A stretch of 7,482 nt of DNA from Prevotella sp. (GTDB taxonomy: Bacteria; Bacteroidota; Bacteroidia; Bacteroidales; Bacteroidaceae): assembly GCA_017623335.1 (NCBI GenBank), contig JAGAPI010000163.1, positions 1 to 7,482 of the forward strand. The letters are read 5' to 3'. The notes below the pieces were generated by a model. That model did not search any database. It was not told the DNA's origin and was given only the letters and a program-made list of their open reading frames with translations. Both the position numbers and the translations under genes were made by a program. Positions 7,269-7,482 of the stretch are shown piece after piece; the first letter of the stretch is position 1, and every line of letters begins with the position of its first letter.

Positions 7269-7375
7269 CATCTTCCACCTTCCACTATTTTTATCTTAAA
7301 CGCCACTTAATCAGAATATTAAGTGAGTGGAAGATGCCTTTAAAACGGCGTTATCCTCCACTCATCTTCCACCTT
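7269..7375. repeat. Intergenic repeat cluster with direct and inverted copies
   Basis: CATCTTCCACCTT occurs at 7269-7281 and again at 7363-7375. The inverse GTGGAAGATG sits between them at 7327-7336, so it can pair with either outer copy over 10 bp. Nested inside are CACTTAA (7304-7310) with TTAAGTG (7319-7325), and AACGCC (7299-7304) with GGCGTT (7347-7352). The layout suggests a structured, dispersed intergenic element of the REP or MITE kind. A 68-codon frame over this DNA (7238-7444) starts in the terminator loop and looks spurious. I see no gene from 7264 to the window end. Confidence 0.7.
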
Positions 7376-7402
7376 TTTTGCCCGTTTCCGGGCTTTAAAG
7401 GT
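7371..7402. repeat. Imperfect hairpin at the edge of the repeat cluster
   Basis: ACCTTT (7371-7376) and GCCCG (7380-7384) pair with CGGGC (7389-7393) and AAAGGT (7397-7402) around a TTTC loop, with a symmetric TTT/TTT internal bulge. It overlaps the last direct repeat and is probably part of the same element. The following sequence lacks a T-run on the plus strand, so a terminator role is unlikely. Confidence 0.55.
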
Positions 7403-7482
7403 GATGAAAACCGAATTTTGCAAGCAAAAAGGCAGGATTTTTAGTGTAAAAAAGCATAAAAACGGACGGGAATCGTAAAATA

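Noticed and set aside
7269..7375. CRISPR-like array
   Set aside because: Only two direct copies of 13 bp with an inverted copy between; no regular repeat-spacer pattern.
7238..7444. 68-codon plus-strand ORF at the right end
   Set aside because: It begins in the terminator loop, crosses the repeat cluster, and its product has no recognisable feature.

Overview
The window looks like a Bacteroidales chromosome, probably Prevotellaceae. Evidence for this: promoters with the Bacteroidetes -7 box TAnnTTTG instead of a sigma-70 -10, AT-rich intergenic DNA without Shine-Dalgarno sites, a membrane sensor with two-component-type propeller repeats and an AraC output, and a lipoprotein with an acidic surface-export-like stretch after the lipidated Cys. 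The genus is a guess from style and from the intergenic repeats at the right end.

Layout: 1-269 is an AT-rich leader with a promoter for a secreted GH95 glycoside hydrolase (270-2837, +). Tail-to-tail with it, only 5 bp away, is a 797-residue regulator (2843-5236, -): periplasmic propeller repeats, a Y_Y_Y domain, one membrane helix and a cytoplasmic AraC HTH, with no kinase or receiver. The divergent region 5237-5572 holds a candidate promoter for the regulator, a pair of 12-14-bp direct repeats 21 bp apart that abut a second promoter, a 26-codon ORF with a good-looking start, and a perfect 30-bp inverted repeat. Next comes a surface lipoprotein with Fn3-like domains and a DUF4957/DUF5123-type beta-helix (5573-7183, +), then an intrinsic terminator (7221-7263) and a repeat-rich, apparently non-coding end.

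Taken together this is a small glycan-use locus: the lipoprotein would bind (or possibly cleave) a plant polysaccharide at the surface, GH95 would remove terminal L-fucose or L-galactose in the periplasm or outside, and the membrane regulator would sense a released oligosaccharide and activate the divergent promoter directly. No susC/susD pair is present in the window, and the lipoprotein transcript appears to end at the terminator. The most unusual features are the perfect hairpin embedded in a short leader ORF where the first codons of a susC-like gene would be expected, and the kinase-less form of the regulator with a matching candidate operator.
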